Origin: Gammaproteobacteria bacterium
GTDB taxonomy: Bacteria; Pseudomonadota; Gammaproteobacteria; DSM-16500
Length of the DNA: 64,000 nt
NCBI GenBank assembly: GCA_021325575.1
Contig: JAJPGW010000006.1
Coordinates: forward strand, 87,897 to 151,896
Reading direction: 5' to 3'
Of the stretch, positions 17,227-24,885 are shown piece after piece. Numbering within the stretch: the stretch's first letter is position 1; the number at the start of each line of letters is the position of its first letter. The notes beneath the pieces are model-generated. The model searched no databases. It saw only the letters and a list, made by a program, of their open reading frames with translations, and was not told the origin of the DNA. A program made the translations under genes and the position numbers.

Positions 17227-17821
17227 AAGCGCTCTTTTTCCACCAGGGTGCGAGAGCGCTTTTGAGCTCATCCAATCCCTGCCCTTTTACAGCTGAAAAA
17301 AGTTGTACTGAAAACGGCGTGCCATATTCGCTAATTGCTTCAGAGACTAGCGAGAGCGTTTTTCGTTGTTGATTGGGGGTGAGCTTGTCAGATTTATTTA
17401 AAAGAATATGCACGGCCAATTCTGAAGCGTTGGCCCATTCCAGCATCTGCAAATCAAAATCTTTTAAAGGATGCCGAATATCCATCACTAAGATCAGCCC
17501 GTGCAAACATTGTCGTTCATAAAGATAAGTATTGATAAGTGTCTGCCAATGTTTTTTCATGTTGGGCGGCACTTTGGCGTAACCGTATCCCGGCAAATCC
17601 GCGATACGATGTTTTTCATCCAATCCAAATAAATTAATGTGCTGCGTGCGACCGGGTGTTTTACTGACGCGCGCTAGACTATTATTTTTGGTCAGTTGAT
17701 TTAAAACGCTCGATTTGCCTGCATTGGAACGCCCAATGATCGCAATTTCGACGCCGGCATCTGGCGGCAATTGATGTAAGTTCGCAACACTTAAAAGAAA
17801 CGTAGCTTTTTGATAGTTCAT
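17222..17821 (-). CDS. engB: Ribosome biogenesis GTPase EngB (YihA/YsxC)
   Basis: A 199-residue GTPase of the TrmE-Era-EngA-EngB class. G1 is GRSNAGKS at 30-37, G2 lies around TPGRTQ, G3 is DLPGYGYAK and G4 is NKSD, all intact. It is needed for large-subunit assembly and for division. It is divergent from uvrD, whose start is 17 bp away, so the two promoters overlap. Confidence 0.97.
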   Translation of the reverse strand: MNYQKATFLLSVANLHQLPPDAGVEIAIIGRSNAGKSSVLNQLTKNNSLARVSKTPGRTQHINLFGLDEKHRIADLPGYGYAKVPPNMKKHWQTLINTYLYERQCLHGLILVMDIRHPLKDFDLQMLEWANASELAVHILLNKSDKLTPNQQRKTLSLVSEAISEYGTPFSVQLFSAVKGQGLDELKSALAPWWKKSAS

Positions 17822-17838
17822 CGTTATAATTCCTCGCT

Positions 17839-20004
17839 ATGACTATCATACTCGATTCTCTGAATGACGCACAGCGGGAAGCGGTCGCTGCCCCCCTTTG
17901 TCATCAATTAATTTTGGCCGGTGCCGGCAGCGGCAAGACGCGCGTCTTGGTGCATCGCATCGCCTGGTTGATTGAAAATGAGGGATTATCCCCTTTTAAT
18001 ATTTTAGCGGTGACATTTACCAATAAAGCCGCGCATGAAATGCGTTCGCGCATCGAAACCTTTTTGGGTGCCGCTGGAAAAAATATGTGGATAGGCACTT
18101 TCCACAGCCTCGCGCATCGATTGTTGCGCATGCACTGGCAAGAAGCGGGTCTGCCGCAACTTTTTCAAATTTTAGATTCGGATGATCAATATCGTTTAAT
18201 CAAACGTATTTTAGCCGCTTTAGAGCTGGATGAAGATCGTTGGCCGCCAAAACAAGCGCAATGGTTTATCAATTCTAAAAAAGATGAAGGATTGGAAGCG
18301 AGCCAATTACCGGATTACGGTGACATCGCAACGCGCACCATGATAAAGATTTATCGCGCATACGAAGAAGCTTGTCAGCGCAGTGGTTTAGTGGATTTTG
18401 CTGGATTATTGTTAAAAGCTCACCAGCTATTATTAAAAAATCCGGAATTATTAGCCCACTATCAACAACGTTTTCGCTGCATTTTGGTTGATGAGTTTCA
18501 AGATACTAATGCGATTCAATATGCCTGGGTGCGATTGCTGACGGGCAAAGACAATTTTTTAATGATTGTCGGCGATGATGATCAATCCATTTATGGCTGG
18601 CGCGGTGCGAAGATTGAAAATATTTATCGATTTAGTAAAGATTTTCCGAATGCGACAACGGTTCGGCTCGAACAAAACTATCGTTCAACAGGAATTATTT
18701 TAAAAGCCGCCAATGCTTTGATCGCGCAAAATACCGGTCGATTAGGCAAAAATTTATGGACCGCAGGCGGCGAAGGCGAGCGCATCACGGTTTATGCTGC
18801 ATTTAATGATTTAGATGAGGCGCGATTTTTAGTTAATCGCATTCAGGATTGGTCACGCATGGGCCGCGCCTTGCGCGATGTTGCGATTTTGTATCGCTCC
18901 AATGCGCAATCACGCGTGATCGAAGAAGCATTATTGCAATTTGGTATTGCTTATCGGGTTTATGGCGGTTTTCGTTTTTATGAGCGCGCGGAAATCAAAG
19001 ACGCACTCAATTATTTGCGTTTGATATTAAATCGGGATGATGACGCTGCATTTGAACGAGTGGTGAATACACCCACGCGTGGAATTGGCGATCGCACGAT
19101 TGAATCATTGCGTGAAACAGCGCAGCAAAAAAATATTTCGCTCTGGATGGCAGCCAAACATTTATTGGAACAGAAATTTTTTGCAGCACGCGCAGCGAAT
19201 GCGTTAGAGCATTTCTTGAAAGTGATTGATACACTGGCCGATGACACAAAAGAATTTGAATTGCATGAACAAGTCGAACACGTTATTCATAATAGCGGCT
19301 TGATTGAACATTTCCGCAAAGAAAAAGGCGAAAAAGGGTTAGCGCGCATTGAAAACTTAGAAGAATTAGTCAACGCAGCTCGCCAATTTGATTTAACTGA
19401 TACCGATCTGGAAATGTCTTCCCTCGCGGCCTTTTTAGCGTATTCATCACTGGAATCTGGCGAAAACCAAGCGGAAGATTTTCAGGATTGTGTGCAGCTT
19501 ATGACATTGCATTCAGCAAAAGGTCTGGAATTTCCCGTCGTCTTTTTAGCAGGCTGCGAAGAAGGATTGTTCCCGCATTACATGTCCATGGATGATGAAA
19601 AAGGATTAGAAGAAGAGCGCCGCTTATGTTATGTCGGCATGACGCGTGCGATGCAAAAATTATATTTAACCTACGCAGAAACGCGCCGTTTGCATGGCAA
19701 AGAAGTCTTTCATCGCCCATCAAGATTTTTAACGGAAATCCCGGCGGATTTTCTGGAAGAAGTGCGCATGAAAACCAAAGTCGCGCGTGCGGGGAGTTAT
19801 GCATCCAGTCCCGTTAAATCCAGCACGCCGAAAATCCAAGATCCTGAAGCTCAATTTCGTATCGGTCAACGCGTGAAACATCATCAGTTTGGCGAAGGCA
19901 CCATTTTGCAATATGAAGGCCGTGGCGAACATGCGCGTATCCAAGTGCGTTTTGAAAAAGCAGGGACCAAGTGGTTGATTGCGAGCTTTGTGGCAGCTGG
20001 GTAA
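17839..20004 (+). CDS. uvrD: DNA helicase II UvrD
   Basis: 3'-5' superfamily 1 helicase for nucleotide excision and mismatch repair. Length 721 is typical. Visible motifs: Q-motif LNDAQREAV, Walker A AGAGSGKT (27-34), TFTNKAAHEM (Ia), DEFQDTN (Walker B), GDDDQSIYGWRGA (III), EQNYRST (IV), TLHSAKGLEFPVVF (V), and a C-terminal Tudor-like domain (RIGQRVKHHQFGEGTILQYE) that binds RNA polymerase or UvrB in known homologues. Followed by a nearly perfect family A palindrome. Confidence 0.97.
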   Translation: MTIILDSLNDAQREAVAAPLCHQLILAGAGSGKTRVLVHRIAWLIENEGLSPFNILAVTFTNKAAHEMRSRIETFLGAAGKNMWIGTFHSLAHRLLRMHWQEAGLPQLFQILDSDDQYRLIKRILAALELDEDRWPPKQAQWFINSKKDEGLEASQLPDYGDIATRTMIKIYRAYEEACQRSGLVDFAGLLLKAHQLLLKNPELLAHYQQRFRCILVDEFQDTNAIQYAWVRLLTGKDNFLMIVGDDDQSIYGWRGAKIENIYRFSKDFPNATTVRLEQNYRSTGIILKAANALIAQNTGRLGKNLWTAGGEGERITVYAAFNDLDEARFLVNRIQDWSRMGRALRDVAILYRSNAQSRVIEEALLQFGIAYRVYGGFRFYERAEIKDALNYLRLILNRDDDAAFERVVNTPTRGIGDRTIESLRETAQQKNISLWMAAKHLLEQKFFAARAANALEHFLKVIDTLADDTKEFELHEQVEHVIHNSGLIEHFRKEKGEKGLARIENLEELVNAARQFDLTDTDLEMSSLAAFLAYSSLESGENQAEDFQDCVQLMTLHSAKGLEFPVVFLAGCEEGLFPHYMSMDDEKGLEEERRLCYVGMTRAMQKLYLTYAETRRLHGKEVFHRPSRFLTEIPADFLEEVRMKTKVARAGSYASSPVKSSTPKIQDPEAQFRIGQRVKHHQFGEGTILQYEGRGEHARIQVRFEKAGTKWLIASFVAAG

Positions 20005-20021
20005 TGCGAAGACATCTTCGT

Positions 20022-20102
20022 CGTCATTGCGAGGAGTGTTTTTCACGACGAAGCAATCTCTTGGAGATTGCTTCGTCGTGAAAAGCACTCCTCGCAATGA
20101 CG
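20022..20102. repeat. Palindromic intergenic repeat, best copy (family A, copy 3)
   Basis: The most regular copy: 39-bp arms (20022-20060 against 20064-20102) differ at one base and are separated by TTG. The arms begin CGTCATTGCGAGGAGTG and end GAAGCAATCTC. It lies between the convergent ends of uvrD and the Sel1-repeat gene, so the long hairpin probably acts as a bidirectional terminator. Confidence 0.93.
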
Positions 20103-20106
20103 GCAA

Positions 20107-20880
20107 TTATTTTTTAATTTCATCCAATTTTTTCTGAGCAAACGCATTTTGCCCCGTTTCTGCTAAATACTTCAGCTGTTCTACCGCGGTCGAACTCCCC
20201 AGCCGCGCCGCTTCCGCAAAAAAATTCGCTGCCATCTCATGATCTTCAGGAAGTCCCTCGCCCCGCTGATACATCAATCCAAGATAATAAATCGCAATCC
20301 CATCCCCTTTAAAACTCGCTTTTTTAAACCAAAAAATCGCTTCACCATAGTTTTGCGCAATACCATTTCCCATCAAATGACACAATCCTATATGCCGCAT
20401 CGCGATCGGTAAATTTTGTTCTGCAGCTTTGTGAAAAAAATCCAGTGCAGTAGAAATATCTTTTTTTACACCAAGCCCTTCTAAATACATATACCCCAAA
20501 TTATTTTGCGCAAGCGGAAAATTTTGCGCCGCCGCTTTCAGATACCAATGCAATGCTAATTCATAATTTTTTTCTTTTTCAAAAAAACGTCCTAAATTAA
20601 ATTGCGCCAGCACAAAATCTTGTGCCGCCGCTTTTTCATACCATGAAAGCGCGAGTGAAATATTTTTTTCAACACCATACCCATTTTCATGCATCACCCC
20701 CAAATTAAACTGTGCATTCGGATAATGTTGCAGCGCCGCTTGTTCATAATAGCTAAACGCTTTTTTGTAATCTTGTTTTACGGTTTTCCCAGAATAATAA
20801 GCATAACCTAATTCATTCAGAGCTTCTTTTTCTTGTCGCTTTGCCCGATCAATCAAACCTAAGCTGTCCATTAATTTCAT
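20107..20880 (-). CDS. Sel1-repeat (TPR-like) protein
   Basis: A 257-residue protein built of six to seven tandem ~36-residue Sel1-like repeats (for example AQFNLGVMHENGYGVEKNIS, ALSWYEKAA). ATG 20880 was chosen because GGGAAG sits five bases upstream; a start at 20901 has none. No signal peptide is evident, so it may be cytosolic or delivered into a host. Sel1 proteins mediate protein-protein contacts and are abundant among secreted host-interaction factors of Legionellales, but they also have housekeeping roles, so function is open. It is divergent from the Cys-rich gene at 20944 across a 63-bp AT-rich gap containing a TATAAT for this gene. Confidence 0.9.
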   Translation of the reverse strand: MKLMDSLGLIDRAKRQEKEALNELGYAYYSGKTVKQDYKKAFSYYEQAALQHYPNAQFNLGVMHENGYGVEKNISLALSWYEKAAAQDFVLAQFNLGRFFEKEKNYELALHWYLKAAAQNFPLAQNNLGYMYLEGLGVKKDISTALDFFHKAAEQNLPIAMRHIGLCHLMGNGIAQNYGEAIFWFKKASFKGDGIAIYYLGLMYQRGEGLPEDHEMAANFFAEAARLGSSTAVEQLKYLAETGQNAFAQKKLDEIKK

Positions 20881-20943
20881 AAAGACTTCCCAAATAAACA
20901 AAGATTATATAGAATCTAAAAAAAATATCATAAGGAGATGGTT

Positions 20944-21285
20944 ATGAATAGTGGCGCTACTGTAACGACGGATCAACTTCCTTCCTCAACTGCTGTTATC
21001 CCAGGAACAACAACTGAAACAACCATTGACTCGAAAAGCGTGACACAAACCGACAGATGCTGTGGCATCGAATATGCCAAGAAAAGTTGTGACTGCAAAG
21101 ATGGTTGTTGCTGTTTCAAGTGCTCTTTCGGCTTATGCGGGCAAGATTGTTGCACCTGTACTTGTTGCGAAGCGCTGGGTTGTATTGGAAATCTCTGGAA
21201 ATGGCTTACTTCATGTTGTACTTCTGAAAATTGCAGCTCAATCGCGGATTGCTGCGATAATGTGGAAAGATGCCTGAATCGATAA
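20944..21285 (+). CDS. Small cysteine-rich protein of unknown function
   Basis: A 113-residue protein with 21 cysteines, all in the C-terminal 75 residues, mostly as CC or CCC clusters (DGCCCFKC, DCCTCTCC, LTSCCTSENC). The first 35 residues are Ser/Thr-rich and Cys-free. ATG 20944 has AAGGAG six bases upstream, whereas ATG 20938 would abut it. No signal peptide. Possible roles are metal (Zn/Cu) binding or multiple S-acylation after delivery into a host cell; neither is shown. It has its own terminator (21292-21331) and begins a block of four unknowns interrupted by pyrD. Confidence 0.7.
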   Translation: MNSGATVTTDQLPSSTAVIPGTTTETTIDSKSVTQTDRCCGIEYAKKSCDCKDGCCCFKCSFGLCGQDCCTCTCCEALGCIGNLWKWLTSCCTSENCSSIADCCDNVERCLNR

Positions 21286-21291
21286 AAAATG

Positions 21292-21331
21292 GCGGCAGAC
21301 CAATTATCTCGGGTTCTGCTGCTTTTTTTTT
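21292..21331 (+). terminator. Rho-independent terminator after the Cys-rich gene
   Basis: An imperfect stem (GCGGCAGACC with GGTTCTGCTGC, one G-U pair and one bulge) followed by nine T residues at 21323-21331, starting 7 bp after the stop codon. Confidence 0.8.
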
Positions 21332-21436
21332 GGAACATCCCATTTAAATAAAAATTATTGAATAAAATCAATAAACTAATCTTATTTTGTATCGGTGCTA
21401 TAATATTAGTATCTAAAAAAATCTTAGGAGGCGGTT

Positions 21437-22333
21437 ATGGCCTCATCAAAAAAAGTATTTACTTCATTAGGCGCAAAACTTCGTGATGCAGATAAAAATT
21501 TAGATAATTCTGATGATGAAGAAGAACTTCCTAGACAAACTGTCGAGGCCAAAAGTAAAAATATTGAGTTGGATCAAAATATTTTAGACAAAATTCAGTT
21601 TAGTGACGACAAGTTAGGTGCAGAAAAATTATGGGATGCTCTTCTAGAAATTGTAAGCAGGCATGCTGATAACGAATTTAAAGATAAAATCGCCTCAATT
21701 GAGCAAGATTTAGGAGAACACAAAGATCCCCGCCTTGCACTACATGATTTATATACCGAATTAAAAGTATTAACCCCCGAACCCAGTTGGGCAAAAGAAT
21801 GTATCGAATATATTGAAAAAAAATTCAATCCATACCAAGCGCCGAGAGAAAGTTCCGATCACAAAGAATCTGTTGATGAGCAAAGGGAAGCTCGTGGTTC
21901 AACGCTGAAAAAAGCTGAAGCGAAAGAAGAAATACCAGGTATTTTTGATTTAGAAGAGCAAAAAGCGCAAGATGTATTTGTCGAATTCCAAATAGATTTG
22001 GCTAAAAAGCTAAGTGATGCCAAAGATTCCAATCTCGAATCCTACAAATTGCTAGGAGAAATTGCAAAAGACTTAAAAGAAAATGAAACTAAGGAAGGAT
22101 ATAGAAGGGGAAAATACACCATTAATACCCTGTTACAAAAAGTCAAAAATTACAGCGAGACTGGAATGATTGATTCAAGTTTTGCAGAGAATTTTACCCA
22201 AAAAGTTGCCGCTGCTTTAAGAGCAAATGATCCTTCTCGCGAAGCGACCCATTCTGTTACAGAAAAAGACTGGGATGAGGCACAAGTTGACGCACTAAGA
22301 CAGCAAAGCGCAAGATACACACGCAAATCATGA
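21437..22333 (+). CDS. Unknown helical protein with PGIFDL module (paralogue 1)
   Basis: A 298-residue acidic, mostly helical protein with no signal peptide or membrane helix. Strong ribosome site (AGGAGG) and a TATAAT at 21399-21404 precede it. Around residues 170-190 it contains IPGIFDLEE followed by an amphipathic helix; the downstream neighbour contains VPGIFDLFED in the same kind of context, and both proteins begin MASS. They look like diverged tandem paralogues or share one exchangeable module. No recognised domain. Location among Cys-rich unknowns and near a PmrA-like promoter makes an effector or secreted role plausible, but this gene's own promoter lacks the tandem TTAA boxes. Confidence 0.65.
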   Translation: MASSKKVFTSLGAKLRDADKNLDNSDDEEELPRQTVEAKSKNIELDQNILDKIQFSDDKLGAEKLWDALLEIVSRHADNEFKDKIASIEQDLGEHKDPRLALHDLYTELKVLTPEPSWAKECIEYIEKKFNPYQAPRESSDHKESVDEQREARGSTLKKAEAKEEIPGIFDLEEQKAQDVFVEFQIDLAKKLSDAKDSNLESYKLLGEIAKDLKENETKEGYRRGKYTINTLLQKVKNYSETGMIDSSFAENFTQKVAAALRANDPSREATHSVTEKDWDEAQVDALRQQSARYTRKS

Positions 22334-22358
22334 ATTAGAAATTAAACCGGAGGGGTCT

Positions 22359-23195
22359 ATGGCTTCATCCGATAAAGATAAAAAAAAGGGAAACCAAAAA
22401 AGCAAGGATGAAGTGGTGCCCGGAATATTTGATCTATTCGAGGACACGGCAATTGAGTTATTTTGGCATCAACAAGAACGTCTATTGGAGGATTCGGATT
22501 TAGATGAAAAGGACAAAAATAAACTTTTGCGGCGGGCAAACGAAATCGAAAATTCTGAAGACAGCGCAGTCGAAAAGCTTAACTTGTTTTTGACTGAAAT
22601 ACAAAAAGTCGACGAAGTTCTGATTGTAGCTGCTGAAGCCGAGATAGAGCGTGCACTTGAAAGAGGACTCCCCGAATATATAAAAAAAGGAGAATCATCC
22701 ACAGCGCAGATGATGGGCTCAATGCCATTAACGAATCAGCCACCACTACCCCCGTTGCCTGCAGGAAACCAACCAAGCTCTCCAGTCGAGCCAAAGGCAC
22801 CTGTATCTTATCTTCCTAGAGAACTTGAAACTAAAGTTAGCAAAGATCATGTGCTCAACATGGCTTGGCTAAGTCACGAAATTTTCCTAATCGCGAATAT
22901 GGAAGGGCTTAAAAAATCCGACAAGAAAGTAGATGCGATTGTTACAAAATTAAATACTAGTCTCGCTGAGGCCAAAGAGTTGAAATCAGCGGAAAAATTT
23001 CAAGCTTCTATTGCGGCCCTTGAACAATTTTCAAAAGATTTTGATTCCTTGCCCGAAAAAACTAAAAAGAAAGCGATAGCAATCAAAACTAAGGTCGATG
23101 AAACAGTACAAAAAGGGCGGGCAAGATCTGGAGTGGAAAATAAATCGGATCAGGGTGAAGAACCTGAAATTGTTAGATTCCATCGCCAGCGTTAA
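22359..23195 (+). CDS. Unknown helical protein with PGIFDL module (paralogue 2)
   Basis: A 278-residue protein starting 25 bp after paralogue 1, preceded by GGAGGG, so it is cotranscribed. It has a lysine-rich N-terminus (KDKKKGNQKSK), the VPGIFDLFED module at about 20-30, a helical region to 115, a Pro-rich linker (PPLPPLPAGNQP) and a second helical region. In paralogue 1 the module is in the second half, so the domain order differs. No signal peptide or membrane segment; function unknown. A strong terminator follows. Confidence 0.65.
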   Translation: MASSDKDKKKGNQKSKDEVVPGIFDLFEDTAIELFWHQQERLLEDSDLDEKDKNKLLRRANEIENSEDSAVEKLNLFLTEIQKVDEVLIVAAEAEIERALERGLPEYIKKGESSTAQMMGSMPLTNQPPLPPLPAGNQPSSPVEPKAPVSYLPRELETKVSKDHVLNMAWLSHEIFLIANMEGLKKSDKKVDAIVTKLNTSLAEAKELKSAEKFQASIAALEQFSKDFDSLPEKTKKKAIAIKTKVDETVQKGRARSGVENKSDQGEEPEIVRFHRQR

Positions 23196-23212
23196 TATTA
23201 TATGGATATTGC

Positions 23213-23250
23213 ATCCATGAAATTATATCATTTCATGGATTAATTTTTTT
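23213..23250 (+). terminator. Rho-independent terminator after the PGIFDL pair
   Basis: Perfect 11-bp stem ATCCATGAAAT (23213-23223) with ATTTCATGGAT (23230-23240), a 6-base loop, then TAATTTTTTT. It ends 12 bp before the pyrD start. Confidence 0.92.
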
Positions 23251-23262
23251 AAGGCCCGAAGA

Positions 23263-24267
23263 ATGTTGTATCGAAAAATAAGTAAATGGCTTTTTCACCT
23301 CGACCCGGAAACCGCGCATTATCTCGCATTAAACTCCTTGAAAATAGCTCATCAGCTAGGTTTAACAGCATTATTCTGCAAAAAAATCCTCAAACCGTGC
23401 ACGTTATTTGGATTGCAATTCCCTAATCCAATTGGGCTTGCCGCCGGATTAGATAAAAACGGCGATTACATTGATGCGCTTTCAGCGCTTGGATTTGGAT
23501 TTATTGAAGTCGGCACCGTTACACCCAAACCGCAAGAAGGCAATCCAAAACCCCGTCTCTTTCGACTCATAGAGCAAGAAGCCTTAATTAATCGCATGGG
23601 TTTTAACAATAAAGGCCTGGATTATGTTGTCGAACGCTTACGCCAAAAAAAATCAACCGGCATCGTCGGTGTGAATATTGGAAAAAACCGTGATACTCCA
23701 TTGGAAAATGCAGTCGATGATTATCTCATCGGTTTTAAAAAAGTCGCGCCTTATGCAAGTTATGTAACCATCAATATTTCTTCACCCAACACGATGGGTT
23801 TGCGCGATTTGCAGCATGGCGATTTTTTGCAGAATTTATTGCGAAAATTAAAAGAAGAACAGGCGAAACAAACCAAATACGTGCCGCTCATCGTTAAAAT
23901 CGCACCGGATTTGGAAGATGCCGAAATTAAAAAGATGGCCGAGATTTTTTTGCAAGAAAAAATTGACGGCGTGATTGCAACGAATACGACGATCAAGCGC
24001 GATGGAGTTGAACAGTCTCCTTACGCAAATGAAACCGGCGGCTTGAGCGGAAAGCCCTTGCGATTTTTGACAACTGAAACCGTAAAAAAATTTCATGCGA
24101 TTTTGCAAGATAACATTCCCATCATTGCCTGCGGTGGGATTTCAGAGTCAGACGATATTCAACGAAATAAAGCGGTAGGCGCAGTGTTATTTCAAATTTA
24201 CACCGGCTTGATTTATCAAGGCCCGGGAAAAGTAGCCGCCATCCTGAGCGCAGCGAAGAATCTCTAA
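23263..24267 (+). CDS. pyrD: Dihydroorotate dehydrogenase (quinone), class 2
   Basis: Membrane-associated FMN enzyme oxidising dihydroorotate to orotate in pyrimidine synthesis with quinone as acceptor. Visible are the N-terminal helical membrane-association part (HLDPETAHYLAL), FPNPIGLAAGLDKNG, the catalytic loop region VTINISSPNTMGLR (class 2 uses Ser), and IPIIACGGISESDD. The last residues, AILSAAKNL, are encoded by the left arm of a palindromic repeat that begins at about 24242, so the natural C-terminus has been rewritten by the element. The downstream family A copy likely terminates transcription. Confidence 0.96.
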   Translation: MLYRKISKWLFHLDPETAHYLALNSLKIAHQLGLTALFCKKILKPCTLFGLQFPNPIGLAAGLDKNGDYIDALSALGFGFIEVGTVTPKPQEGNPKPRLFRLIEQEALINRMGFNNKGLDYVVERLRQKKSTGIVGVNIGKNRDTPLENAVDDYLIGFKKVAPYASYVTINISSPNTMGLRDLQHGDFLQNLLRKLKEEQAKQTKYVPLIVKIAPDLEDAEIKKMAEIFLQEKIDGVIATNTTIKRDGVEQSPYANETGGLSGKPLRFLTTETVKKFHAILQDNIPIIACGGISESDDIQRNKAVGAVLFQIYTGLIYQGPGKVAAILSAAKNL

Positions 24268-24392
24268 ACCCCGTCATTGCGAGACCGTGCTTTTTACGGT
24301 CGAAGCAATCTCTTGAGATTGCTTCGGAACGCTTCGCGTTCCTCGCAATGACGGGTTGGCAAGAATCTTCACTTCGTTCAGTGTGACAGCGA
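24242..24392. repeat. Nested palindromic repeats after pyrD (family A copy 4 inside another palindrome)
   Basis: The inner part, 24271-24354, is family A (CCCGTCATTGCGAG...CTCGCAATGACGGG, with AAGCAATCTC-TT-GAGATTGCTT in the centre). It is flanked by imperfect inverted arms of a different sequence: CTGAGCGCAGCGAAGAATCT on the left and, on the right, AGAATCTTCACTTCGTTCAG. The simplest reading is that family A lies inside an older palindrome, whose left arm also supplies the pyrD stop region. Confidence 0.75.
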
Positions 24393-24400
24393 AGTATTTG

Positions 24401-24455
24401 TTTAAGCTTACCTTAAGTTTCCATTAATTTTCCCTTAATCAAAGTACGTTATCCT
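24401..24455 (+). promoter_or_regulatory. Four tandem PmrA-like half-sites and -10 for the gene at 24481
   Basis: Four hexamers start at 24401, 24412, 24423 and 24434, exactly 11 bp apart: TTTAAG, CTTAAG, ATTAAT, CTTAAT. The spacers CTTAC, TTTCC, TTTCC place TT in the middle, which matches the cTTAA-N2-TT-N2-cTTAA form reported for Coxiella PmrA (from memory). TATCCT at 24450-24455 is a -10 candidate ten bases after the last box. The gene starts 25 bp later with a GAGG site. Confidence 0.65.
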
Positions 24456-24480
24456 TTCTGAAAATAACGAGGAACAAACT

Positions 24481-24876
24481 ATGATGACTAATAGCAGAAT
24501 TAAAGAAAAATTGATGGCAAAAAAGCAAAGCTCTAGTTGTGATTCGGCAGGGGTTCATCTTCTATTTTGCTGCGATTGTTTAGTATGTTGTATTTGTCAT
24601 AGCTTCGGGTCCATATACAATAAAATTGCAAAAGAACCACAAGACACATTTGATTGTGGAGCACTCTGGCAACAATATCATCACAATAAGGAAATTGCGA
24701 ATCTCCCGAGTGGACCTAGGTATCAATCTTTTGATGATGAAAGTGATAATGACGAAGCGGACGATAGCTCGAAACATTCCAACCCGTTAAGTCGTTCTTC
24801 GAGTAGAACGATTTCACAGTCGGAAAAAGTCGAGGCAGAAATCTCGCACAATCCATTGTGGAATACGTTTTCTTGA
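24481..24876 (+). CDS. Unknown small protein with Cys cluster; candidate type IV effector
   Basis: 131 residues (or 130 from ATG 24484). After a basic, polar N-terminus comes a short hydrophobic Cys-rich stretch, LLFCCDCLVCCICH (about 28-41), then a soluble acidic and Ser-rich tail (SFDDESDNDEADDSS, SRSSSRTIS). The Cys cluster is too polar for a simple membrane helix and resembles S-acylated membrane-targeting segments of host-acting proteins. The gene is preceded by four PmrA-like half-sites. The C-terminal tail (SEKVEAEISH...) includes glutamates, as in Dot/Icm E-block signals. All functional statements are inference; no family is recognised. Confidence 0.65.
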   Translation: MMTNSRIKEKLMAKKQSSSCDSAGVHLLFCCDCLVCCICHSFGSIYNKIAKEPQDTFDCGALWQQYHHNKEIANLPSGPRYQSFDDESDNDEADDSSKHSNPLSRSSSRTISQSEKVEAEISHNPLWNTFS

Positions 24877-24885
24877 AAAAAGAGA

